Positions 1 through 5,479 of a stretch of DNA of 9,689 nucleotides are shown here, in pieces. Location of the stretch: assembly GCA_934373455.1 (NCBI GenBank), contig CAKRON010000094.1, forward strand, positions 1 to 9,689, written 5' to 3'. Below the pieces are notes generated by a model that was not told the origin of the DNA, did no database searches, and saw only the letters and a list, made by a program, of their open reading frames with translations. Every line of letters begins with the position of its first letter. The stretch's first letter is position 1. The stretch is from an uncultured Marvinbryantia sp. (GTDB taxonomy: Bacteria; Bacillota; Clostridia; Lachnospirales; Lachnospiraceae). A program made the translations under genes and the position numbers.

Positions 1-633
1 TTTATTGAAAAACTGAAAACACTCTCGTTTGTAAAAAATGTTTTTTTGGAAAATAAGAACGAAGACCCGGAAACAGAAAACTTTCAAGTTACTGTGAAAG
101 AAGAATGTTATTATAAAATGCTTTCTGATATGTCAGGTATTGCGATAGAAGGCGAATACCAGTTAATTTCCCTGATACGCGATTTGAGTATGAGAAAAAA
201 AGAATATGAAGAAATTCATGAAGCAATGCAGTCGGTAAAAGAAACAGGATATGGAGTGATCCTTCCTCAGAGAGAAGAAATCAAATGGGAAGAGCCGGTG
301 GTGACACATAACAGTAATCGATATGGTGTAAAGATGAAAGCAGTCAGCCCAACCATACATTTAATCCGGGCAGAAATAGATACCGAAATCTCTCCCATTG
401 TAGGAACAGAAAATCAGGCCAATGATTTGATTCGATATATACAGGAAGGAGAATTGAACGAAGAGGGAATATGGGAAATTAATATATTTGGAAAAACGGT
501 AGAACAATTGATGCAGGAAGGAATGGCAGCAAAATTGGGACAGTTTACAGAAGAGAGCCAGATAAAATTACAAAAAGTGATTTGCCGCGTACTGGATGAA
601 TCAAAAAATGGTATGATATGTCTGATTATTTAA
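1..633 (+). CDS. spoIVA: Stage IV sporulation protein A (SpoIVA), C-terminal part
   Basis: The reading frame is open from base 1 to the TAA at 631-633 and gives about 210 residues, so the gene begins outside the window. A TTG at 46 lies inside this frame and is not a credible start. I recognise the C-terminal region of SpoIVA, the ATPase that polymerises on the forespore surface as the basement layer of the spore coat. The supporting features are the charged middle segment, the stretch around GYGVILP, the VGTENQANDLI segment, and the C-terminal block GMAAKLG followed by a short hydrophobic tail ending MICLII. The B. subtilis protein is 492 residues, so a bit under half is present. The N-terminal Walker-type ATPase domain is not in view. 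The family is made in the mother cell under sigma-E, but that promoter would lie upstream. No clear terminator follows the gene. Confidence 0.85.
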   Translation, partial: FIEKLKTLSFVKNVFLENKNEDPETENFQVTVKEECYYKMLSDMSGIAIEGEYQLISLIRDLSMRKKEYEEIHEAMQSVKETGYGVILPQREEIKWEEPVVTHNSNRYGVKMKAVSPTIHLIRAEIDTEISPIVGTENQANDLIRYIQEGELNEEGIWEINIFGKTVEQLMQEGMAAKLGQFTEESQIKLQKVICRVLDESKNGMICLII

Positions 634-661
634 TAAGAGTAGTATAAGAAAACGATATATA

Positions 662-674
662 ATATGTCACATAT
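662..674. repeat. 13-bp palindrome just upstream of the -35 box
   Basis: ATATGT-C-ACATAT is a perfect 6+1+6 palindrome that ends two bases before the -35 hexamer at 676. Its right half contains TCACATA, which recurs at 707-713 and, inverted, as TATGTGA at 744-750. The position suits a regulator-binding site for the wall-enzyme promoter, but no known operator consensus was recognised. In AT-rich DNA a palindrome of this size can arise by chance. Confidence 0.4.
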
Positions 675-675
675 A

Positions 676-704
676 TTGACAAGTGTATAAAAAAGACTTA
701 TAAT
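676..704 (+). promoter_or_regulatory. Sigma-A-type promoter for the wall-enzyme pair
   Basis: A perfect TTGACA (676-681) and a perfect TATAAT (699-704) are separated by 17 bases, the consensus for the housekeeping sigma factor. Transcription would start near 711, giving a leader of about 50 bases before the ATG at 760. This suggests transcription in growing cells rather than only by a sporulation sigma factor. Confidence 0.8.
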
Positions 705-707
705 TAT

Positions 708-749
708 CACATATTTTTAATACTTTTGTAACAAAATTAAAAGTATGTG
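708..749 (+). promoter_or_regulatory. Long AT-rich inverted repeat in the leader or operator position
   Basis: CACATATTTTTAAT (708-721) can pair with ATTAAAAGTATGTG (736-749) over 14 positions with a single G-U pair, around a 14-base loop. It begins at the predicted transcription start and runs up to the ribosome binding site (GAGGGA, 749-754). It could be an mRNA leader hairpin that occludes the start region or protects the 5' end, or a DNA operator just downstream of the -10 box. There is no T-run after it, so it is not a normal terminator. Confidence 0.5.
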
Positions 750-759
750 AGGGACGTTT

Positions 760-1659
760 ATGAAATATAAGAAGAGAATTACCAAATTTTCTGTTATGCT
801 ATTGATCGTGCTACTATGTGGAACATCAGGATCTGCAGCATGGAAAAATACACCGACAGGAAAGAAGTATACCACTTCATCCGGAAAGTATGTGAAATCC
901 AAATGGATGAAGATAAAAAAGAAGTGGTATTATTTTGATGAACGTGGTAATCTAAAGACAGGTAGAATAAAAGTCGGAAATGACTATTATTATGTCAGAA
1001 GTACGACAGGAAAAGTCTGCAAAAAAAAGATTGGCAGTTATTATTATGGTGCTGATGGAAAAATGGTTGTGGATACCTGGAAAAAGATAGGAAAATACAA
1101 GTTCTATTTTGATAAAAAGGGAAAAGCCCGTTATGGAAAAATCAAAGTGAACGGTAAATACTATTATTGCAGCAAAAAAACGGGGAAAGCCACATCCAGG
1201 TGGGTGAATAAGAATTATTATGATAAAACAGGAGTTATGGCTGTTAACAGATGGGTGAATAACAGCTATGTGAATCATAAGGGAATGATCGTAAAAGGCG
1301 ATCGTAATCCAAAGAATCCACCTACAGAGTCAGAAGTCAGATGGCTTGCCGCAATCACATACCTGGAAGCCGGGAATCAGTCCTATTATGGAAAGAAGTG
1401 TGTGGCCAGCGTGGTTGTGAACAGAGTAAAGAGTAAGAGATTTCCCAACACCATAAAGAGTGTGCTGTTTCAATCCGGACAATTTACACCGGCAGGAAAT
1501 GGAAGTCTGACAAGGCTCTATAACAGCAAAAAACAAATTCAGTCTCAGTGCGTAAAGGCTGCTAGATATGTACTGGAACATGGATCGGTATTAAAGGGCT
1601 ATTATTTTTTTAATACATATAGCGGTAGTTTAAAAATTGGAGAGCACTATTTTGGATAA
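760..1659 (+). CDS. Secreted cell-wall hydrolase, SleB/CwlJ-type, with wall-binding repeats
   Basis: The 299-residue protein probably cleaves peptidoglycan outside the membrane. Residues 1-27 are a signal peptide: a basic start, a hydrophobic core and a GSAA-type cleavage region. The cysteine at 20 follows LL, which is a poor lipobox. Residues about 45-180 hold degenerate repeats of roughly 20 residues with the pattern W-x-K-x(3)-YYFD-x-x-G-x-x-x-x-G, like the choline/wall-binding repeats of clostridial surface proteins. Residues about 191-299 match the Hydrolase_2 domain of the spore cortex-lytic enzymes SleB and CwlJ: RWLAAITYLEAG with candidate catalytic Glu203, the VASVVVNRV core, and FFNTYSG near the end. 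The ATG at 760 follows GAGGGA at a suitable distance. Fourteen bases separate its stop from the next start, so the two genes are probably one transcript. The domain occurs in both germination enzymes and vegetative hydrolases. The sigma-A-like promoter and wall-binding repeats favour a general wall enzyme, so I give no gene symbol. Confidence 0.82.
   Translation: MKYKKRITKFSVMLLIVLLCGTSGSAAWKNTPTGKKYTTSSGKYVKSKWMKIKKKWYYFDERGNLKTGRIKVGNDYYYVRSTTGKVCKKKIGSYYYGADGKMVVDTWKKIGKYKFYFDKKGKARYGKIKVNGKYYYCSKKTGKATSRWVNKNYYDKTGVMAVNRWVNNSYVNHKGMIVKGDRNPKNPPTESEVRWLAAITYLEAGNQSYYGKKCVASVVVNRVKSKRFPNTIKSVLFQSGQFTPAGNGSLTRLYNSKKQIQSQCVKAARYVLEHGSVLKGYYFFNTYSGSLKIGEHYFG
889..1299 (+). repeat. Tandem wall-binding-type repeats in the SleB-like protein
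   Basis: This part encodes about residues 44-180. Units are rich in Tyr, Trp, Lys and Gly, for example KKWYYFDERGNLKTG, NDYYYVRSTTGKV, YKFYFDKKGKARYG and GKYYYCSKKTGKA. The last two units are shorter (NKNYYDKTGVM, NNSYVNHKGMI). The pattern matches beta-hairpin wall-binding repeats, which in characterised proteins bind choline or other wall polymers. The ligand here cannot be told from sequence. Confidence 0.7.
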
Positions 1660-1664
1660 GGAGG
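1658..1664 (+). promoter_or_regulatory. Ribosome binding site that sets the start at 1673
   Basis: AAGGAGG, a full anti-16S match, lies 8 bases before the ATG at 1673 and overlaps the stop codon of the preceding gene. It decides the start: the frame is open upstream to a TTG at 1637, but that codon has no comparable site and would put charged residues ahead of a normal signal peptide. Confidence 0.85.
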
Positions 1665-1672
1665 ACGGAAGA

Positions 1673-2917
1673 ATGAGAAAGAGAAAAACGGGAGTGTTCA
1701 TGACATTGCTGCTGATGTTGATTTTGATCTGTATACCTGTACAGGCAAGTGCAGCAAAGACTGGATTCCAGACAAAAAAGGGCGTGATCCGTTACTATGA
1801 TGAACATGGAAAGCTGGTAAAAGGAAAATGGTTTAAAGTAAAGAAAAAAAGATACTATGCAAAGCCAAACGGAACACTTGCTACCGGAATCAATAAGATC
1901 AACGGAAAGCTTTATTACTTTGATAAAAAAGGAGTAAATAGAGCAGGCTGGGTTACTACCAAAAAGGGAAAATATTATTTTATAAGTGCAAAAAAATATG
2001 CTGCTACCGGGTTCTTTACATTTAAAAATAAAAAGACATATTACTTTGATCAGAATGGTATCATGCAGACCGGCTGGGTAACCATTAATGACAAAGAATA
2101 TTATTTTAAAGATTACATGAGAACCGGATGGATTACCCAGGATTCTAAAAAATATTATTTAGTGAAGTCTTCTGGCAGAAAAGGTCAGAAAGTATACGGT
2201 GTATTTTCAATTGGTGGAAAACTGTATTATTTTGATGCGGATACAGGAGAATTACAGTATAATACCACAGTAGAATACAACGACCGTACATATACAGTGG
2301 ATGCCAATGGTGTGTGTACGGTAAAACCAGACAATCGTGCACCATCTGCCGATATGTTGTTTTTCCTGAAATTTGAATCAGGCTCTGCCGCTTATAATCA
2401 GACAGGAGGAGACGGCGGAAAAGCCTGTGGCGCTTATCAGTTTGATTATCGATATGCATTACTTCCGTTTGTGAAATATGCATATGCTGAAAATAAACTG
2501 GTATGCAAAGAATTTGCACCATATGTGAAATATAAAAATGGATCAAAGCTGAAAGGTAATAAAAATTTCTATAAGGCATGGCATCAGATCTATAAGAGAA
2601 ATAAAAAGACATTTTCAGCTCTGCAGGATACATATGCCAGAATTAATTATTATGATAATGTAGAGCGAAGACTGCAGATGGCTGGTATCGATATCGCATC
2701 CAGATCAGATGTGGTAAAAGGTGCAATCTTTAGTTATTCCATCCAGCACGGTCAGACAAGCGCAATCAATGCAGTGAGAGCGATTAAACCAAAAAGTGCT
2801 ACATCCGATGCACAGTTTTTGAAAAAATTGTACGATTACCGTAAGAAAGCATTCCCGTTATATGCAATCAGATATACACAGGAATATAAAGCGGCACTTG
2901 CAATTTTGAACTCATAG
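1673..2917 (+). CDS. Secreted wall-binding-repeat protein with lysozyme-like C-terminal domain
   Basis: Starting at ATG 1673 the protein has 414 residues. Residues 1-27 are a signal peptide (MRKRK, then a leucine-rich core, with cleavage after QASA or close by). Residues about 36-214 carry about eight wall-binding-type repeats of the GKLYYFDKKGVNRAGW type. Residues about 224-414 form a separate globular domain containing FLKFESG (Glu235), GGDGGKACGAYQFDYR, YDNVERRL, and a helical end. The Glu-Ser-Gly followed by a glycine-rich GxYQF stretch resembles the active-site region of lysozyme-fold muramidases and transglycosylases, so Glu235 is a candidate acid. The family was not identified with certainty, and a phage-type or VgrG-associated lysozyme-like domain is the nearest resemblance I can recall. 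It lies directly after a SleB-type hydrolase, so a shared role in wall turnover is likely. A terminator follows at once. Confidence 0.72.
   Translation: MRKRKTGVFMTLLLMLILICIPVQASAAKTGFQTKKGVIRYYDEHGKLVKGKWFKVKKKRYYAKPNGTLATGINKINGKLYYFDKKGVNRAGWVTTKKGKYYFISAKKYAATGFFTFKNKKTYYFDQNGIMQTGWVTINDKEYYFKDYMRTGWITQDSKKYYLVKSSGRKGQKVYGVFSIGGKLYYFDADTGELQYNTTVEYNDRTYTVDANGVCTVKPDNRAPSADMLFFLKFESGSAAYNQTGGDGGKACGAYQFDYRYALLPFVKYAYAENKLVCKEFAPYVKYKNGSKLKGNKNFYKAWHQIYKRNKKTFSALQDTYARINYYDNVERRLQMAGIDIASRSDVVKGAIFSYSIQHGQTSAINAVRAIKPKSATSDAQFLKKLYDYRKKAFPLYAIRYTQEYKAALAILNS
1778..2314 (+). repeat. Tandem wall-binding-type repeats in the lysozyme-like protein
   Basis: Residues about 36-214 contain repeating units such as IRYYDEHGKLVKGKW, KLYYFDKKGVNRAGW, KTYYFDQNGIMQTGW and KEYYFKDYMRTGW, each about 20 residues. 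They are closer to the consensus, with conserved TGW ends, than the repeats in the preceding protein. The two proteins may therefore recognise the same wall polymer through repeat sets of different age or affinity. Confidence 0.78.
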
Positions 2918-2932
2918 TAGTAAAAGGATACG

Positions 2933-2972
2933 GAGATCTTTTCCCTGATTTAATGGGAAAGGATCTCTTTTT
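2933..2972 (+). terminator. Intrinsic terminator after the wall-enzyme pair
   Basis: GAGATCTTTTCCC (2933-2945) pairs with GGGAAAGGATCTC (2955-2967) over 13 positions with one G-U pair and a 9-base loop, followed by TTTTT (2968-2972). It ends the wall-enzyme transcript just ahead of the cobalamin operon promoter. Confidence 0.9.
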
Positions 2973-2978
2973 ACATAC

Positions 2979-3007
2979 TTGACACAATCCTGTGTATTTT
3001 CTATAAT
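2979..3007 (+). promoter_or_regulatory. Sigma-A-type promoter for the cob operon
   Basis: Perfect TTGACA (2979-2984) and perfect TATAAT (3002-3007) with a 17-base spacer. Transcription should start near 3014, leaving a leader of only about 22 bases with AGGGGGT (3021-3027) as the ribosome binding site. That is far too short for a cobalamin riboswitch. ACACA-ATCC-TGTGT (2982-2995) is an inverted repeat inside the promoter. Confidence 0.85.
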
Positions 3008-3035
3008 GGAAAAGATGACTAGGGGGTAAAATTCT

Positions 3036-4085
3036 ATGATAATTAACAAAAAAGAATATACAATTACAAACATTAATAAATCTGCGGAGATGATCTGTAA
3101 GAAGAGATGGGACAGTATCGCAAAGCCACTGCACAGCCTTGGTAAAATGGAAGATTTATTGATCCAGACTGCGGGAATTACAGGAGATGCAAATGTACAT
3201 TTTGATAAAAAGGCATTGATTGTAATGTGTGCAGATAATGGTGTGGTAGCAGAGGGTGTAACTCAGTCGGAGCAAAATGTGACAGCGATTGTTTCTGAAA
3301 ATTTCTTATCAGATAGAGCAACAGCCGCTATTTTATGCAAACAGACAGGCGCTGAGATTTTTCCGATTGATATAGGAGTCGCAGTAGATACGAAACTGGA
3401 AAATCACAAAATAGCATATGGCACAAAGAATATGGCGAAAGAACCTGCAATGTCAAGGGAAGAAGCAGAACGGGCCATAGAAGTTGGTATACAGAAGGTA
3501 GCGGAACTGTCTGATAAAGGATATAAGATTATTGCTACAGGGGAAATGGGTATCGGAAATACCACAACCAGCAGTGCTTTGGCCTCTTATTTTCTGAATG
3601 AAGACGTAGAGAAAATGACAGGAAGAGGAGCAGGACTTACCAGCAGCGCATTGGAGAAAAAGATCGCAGTTGTAAGAAAGGCCATTGCAGATTACAGTCC
3701 TTCTTTCACGGATGCCATTGATGCACTGGCTGCATTAGGAGGTTTTGATATTGCCGGAATGGTCGGTGTATTTATTGGTGGAGCAATTTACCATGTACCA
3801 ATTGTTATGGATGGATTTATTTCTACAACAGCAGCATTGACTGCAGTGCGAATCTGTCCTGAATGTGCAGATTATATCATGGCTTCTCACGTATCCAAAG
3901 AGCCGGCAGCAGAAAAGATTCTGAATGCCCTTGGAAAAGAAGCTGCCCTGCACTGTGATATGTGTCTCGGGGAAGGAACAGGTGCAGTAACCTTATTCCC
4001 AATTCTGGATCTCGCAGTACAGATATATGAGCAGATGAGTACATTTGAAGATATTGAAATCGATGCTTATGTGGAATTAAAATAA
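3036..4085 (+). CDS. cobT: Nicotinate-nucleotide:dimethylbenzimidazole phosphoribosyltransferase CobT
   Basis: CobT moves the phosphoribosyl group from nicotinate mononucleotide to the lower-ligand base (5,6-dimethylbenzimidazole or another benzimidazole), making alpha-ribazole phosphate for the cobalamin nucleotide loop. At 349 residues it has the usual family length. Visible family motifs are MCADNGVVAEGV (64-75), ATGEMGIGNTTTSSAL (167-182), TGRGAG (195-200), SHVSKEPAAEKIL (284-296) and LGEGTGA (311-317). Glu313 in the last motif aligns with the catalytic glutamate of the Salmonella enzyme. It is a cytoplasmic enzyme and the first gene of the operon. The ATG at 3036 sits 8 bases after AGGGGGT. 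Which base it uses cannot be told, and no lower-ligand synthesis genes are in the window. Confidence 0.96.
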   Translation: MIINKKEYTITNINKSAEMICKKRWDSIAKPLHSLGKMEDLLIQTAGITGDANVHFDKKALIVMCADNGVVAEGVTQSEQNVTAIVSENFLSDRATAAILCKQTGAEIFPIDIGVAVDTKLENHKIAYGTKNMAKEPAMSREEAERAIEVGIQKVAELSDKGYKIIATGEMGIGNTTTSSALASYFLNEDVEKMTGRGAGLTSSALEKKIAVVRKAIADYSPSFTDAIDALAALGGFDIAGMVGVFIGGAIYHVPIVMDGFISTTAALTAVRICPECADYIMASHVSKEPAAEKILNALGKEAALHCDMCLGEGTGAVTLFPILDLAVQIYEQMSTFEDIEIDAYVELK

Positions 4086-4097
4086 GGGATAGATGTT

Positions 4098-4628
4098 ATG
4101 ATAATAGTTGTAACCGGCGGTAGCGGCAGCGGAAAATCAGCATATGCCGAAAATCAGATTCAGAAGTTTGGGCAACTTCCTCGTTATTATCTTGCCACTA
4201 TGGAAAATCGAGATGAAGAGAGCCAGAAAAGAGTAGACCGCCATCGCGCGATGCGTGCAGATAAGCATTTTATCACGGTAGAATGTCCGTTTGATCTGGA
4301 CAAGGTATGTTTGGAAGAAAAGGGGGCAGTACTTCTGGAATGTATGTCAAATCTCGTGGCAAATGAACTGTTTCTGAGAGACGGAATGGGTCAGATGGAA
4401 CATACTGTGGAAAAAATAATACAGGGAGTTCTCCATTTGAAAGAACAGAGTTGTCATATGGTTATTGTGACAAACGAAGTGTTTTCAGATGGCTGTCGAT
4501 ATGATGAATGGACAGAACAGTATATTAAATGTCTTGGAATTGTAAATCAGCGGTTAAGTGACCTCGCAGATCGGGTAGTGGAAGTGGTTTACACAATTCC
4601 TGTGATACAGAAAGAGGAAAGAAGATGA
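4098..4628 (+). CDS. cobU: Adenosylcobinamide kinase / adenosylcobinamide-phosphate guanylyltransferase CobU
   Basis: This bifunctional enzyme phosphorylates adenosylcobinamide and then transfers GMP to give adenosylcobinamide-GDP, the substrate of CobS. The 176-residue protein opens with a P-loop, GGSGSGKS (7-14). RVDRHRAMR (45-53) includes His49, which corresponds to the histidine guanylylated in the Salmonella enzyme. The C-terminal part QRLSDLADRVVEVVYTIP matches the family end. The usual SNEVGxGIVP motif is altered to TNEVFSDGCRY (125-135), and the usual LLDCLTxW is LLECMSNLV. The start lies 12 bases after the cobT stop with AGGG upstream. The stop overlaps the cobS start by 4 bases (ATGA), which suggests translational coupling. 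A second, shorter member of this family lies after cobS. Confidence 0.93.
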   Translation: MIIVVTGGSGSGKSAYAENQIQKFGQLPRYYLATMENRDEESQKRVDRHRAMRADKHFITVECPFDLDKVCLEEKGAVLLECMSNLVANELFLRDGMGQMEHTVEKIIQGVLHLKEQSCHMVIVTNEVFSDGCRYDEWTEQYIKCLGIVNQRLSDLADRVVEVVYTIPVIQKEERR

Positions 4629-5386
4629 ACTTGTTTTATAATTTGATTATTGCGTTTGCGATGTATTCGAAGATACCTATGCCACATATTGATTGGACAA
4701 AGGAGCGGATGCGATATGTTTTCTGTTTCTTTCCTGTCATCGGTGCCGTCATCGGTGCCGTCATGATTCTGTGGATGAAAGTTGGAATGAAACTGACCGG
4801 GAATGCAGATTTTTTTACTGCGATACTGATATTAATACCGATAATCATTACTGGAGGTATACATTTTGACGGATACCTTGATACCTGTGATGCACTAAGT
4901 TCATATAAAACAATGGAAGAAAAGCTGGAAATATTAAAAGATTCCCATGCAGGAGCTTTTGCTATTTTAATGGGCTGCTGCTATTTTGTGTTAGATTATG
5001 GTGTATTTCATGCAGTGGATATGCGAGCTATTCGTCTTCTGGCAATTGGCTATATATTATCCAGAGCATTAAGCGGTCTGGCAGTTGTATGTTTTCAGAA
5101 AGCAAAAAAAAGCGGTCTGGCAGCGACATTTTCAGATTCTGCACAGAAAAAAACAGTGGCAGTGACCATGATTGCTTATATCGCAGTATGTGCTGTTCTG
5201 ATGGTGATGACAGATCCTCTGGCAGGCAGTATTTGTTTTCTGTCTGCGATGCTGGTATTTGCATGGTATCGGTTTATGTCATATCGTAAATTTGGTGGAA
5301 TTACCGGAGACCTTGCAGGATTTTTCCTGCAGATTTGTGAATTAACGATGGCAGTAGTAACTGTGATTACATTACATCAGATGTGA
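4625..5386 (+). CDS. cobS: Adenosylcobinamide-GDP ribazoletransferase (cobalamin synthase) CobS
   Basis: CobS is the integral membrane enzyme that joins adenosylcobinamide-GDP to alpha-ribazole (phosphate), completing the nucleotide loop. The 253-residue length fits the family. Key motifs are the N-terminal FAMYSKIPMP (11-20), the metal-binding acidic motif DGYLDTCDA (82-90), and KLEILKDSHAGAFAI (100-114). Hydrophobic segments lie at about 33-50, 64-79, 112-125, 133-155, 175-190 and 196-212, with another at the C-terminus, matching a multi-pass membrane protein. It starts within the cobU stop codon. The gene contains a 12-bp tandem duplication at 4741-4764 that encodes VIGA twice, and a 14-bp direct repeat (5071-5084 and 5110-5123). 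Both are in frame and probably harmless. Confidence 0.95.
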   Translation: MNLFYNLIIAFAMYSKIPMPHIDWTKERMRYVFCFFPVIGAVIGAVMILWMKVGMKLTGNADFFTAILILIPIIITGGIHFDGYLDTCDALSSYKTMEEKLEILKDSHAGAFAILMGCCYFVLDYGVFHAVDMRAIRLLAIGYILSRALSGLAVVCFQKAKKSGLAATFSDSAQKKTVAVTMIAYIAVCAVLMVMTDPLAGSICFLSAMLVFAWYRFMSYRKFGGITGDLAGFFLQICELTMAVVTVITLHQM

Positions 5387-5440
5387 GGTGACTCCCACCT
5401 CTTCAGGTGATGAGGAGCAAATTAGTATCAGTGGTGGGAG
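5385..5440 (+). ncRNA. Competing hairpins in the cobS to cobU-like gap (possible RNA element)
   Basis: The segment CACCTC at 5396-5401 has three possible partners. GAGGTG at 5385-5390 can form a 6-bp stem with a 5-base loop. AGGTG at 5405-5409 can form a 5-bp stem with a 4-base loop. In the third, CTCCCACC (5392-5399) pairs with GGTGGGAG (5433-5440) over 8 perfect pairs, enclosing 33 bases. These pairings exclude each other. No T-run follows, so it is not a simple terminator, and it does not match the cobalamin riboswitch B12 box. It may control expression of the last two genes of the operon, or mark an mRNA processing site. Function is unknown. Confidence 0.4.
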
Positions 5441-5468
5441 GCATTCTTGAAATAATTTAAATTTTTAT

Positions 5469-5474
5469 GGGTGG
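5469..5474 (+). promoter_or_regulatory. Ribosome binding site that favours the start at 5480
   Basis: GGGTGG lies 5 bases before the ATG at 5480. The alternative GTG start at 5471 lies within this site and has only T-rich sequence upstream. The ATG start also places the P-loop close to the N-terminus (MELVIGGAYQGK), as in other CobU proteins. Confidence 0.6.
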
Positions 5475-5479
5475 AAAAA

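Noticed and set aside
46..633. A complete small gene starting at TTG 46
   Set aside because: The same frame is open to the left edge and the product matches the C-terminal part of SpoIVA, so it is a truncated larger gene.
662..750. CRP/FNR-type binding site from the TCACA and TGTGA half-sites
   Set aside because: The half-sites are not arranged as TGTGA-N6-TCACA. Their orientation and spacing do not fit that family.
1021..1028. Run of eight A residues giving an A-AAA-AAG slippery heptamer in the SleB-like gene
   Set aside because: The gene is lysine-rich and A-rich throughout. No stimulatory structure or meaningful alternate-frame product was seen.
2145..2633. Long minus-strand open frame of 162 codons opposite the lysozyme-like gene
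   Set aside because: It is the complement of repeat-rich coding sequence, has no ribosome binding site or recognisable product, and its composition is typical of a shadow frame.
5104..5111. Run of eight A residues in cobS as a possible phase-variation or frameshift site
   Set aside because: The zero frame gives a full-length normal CobS, and such runs are expected at this base composition.
5387..5470. Cobalamin riboswitch between cobS and the CobU-like gene
   Set aside because: No B12-box-like sequence is present and the gap is too short for the full riboswitch. Only the competing short stems are supported.
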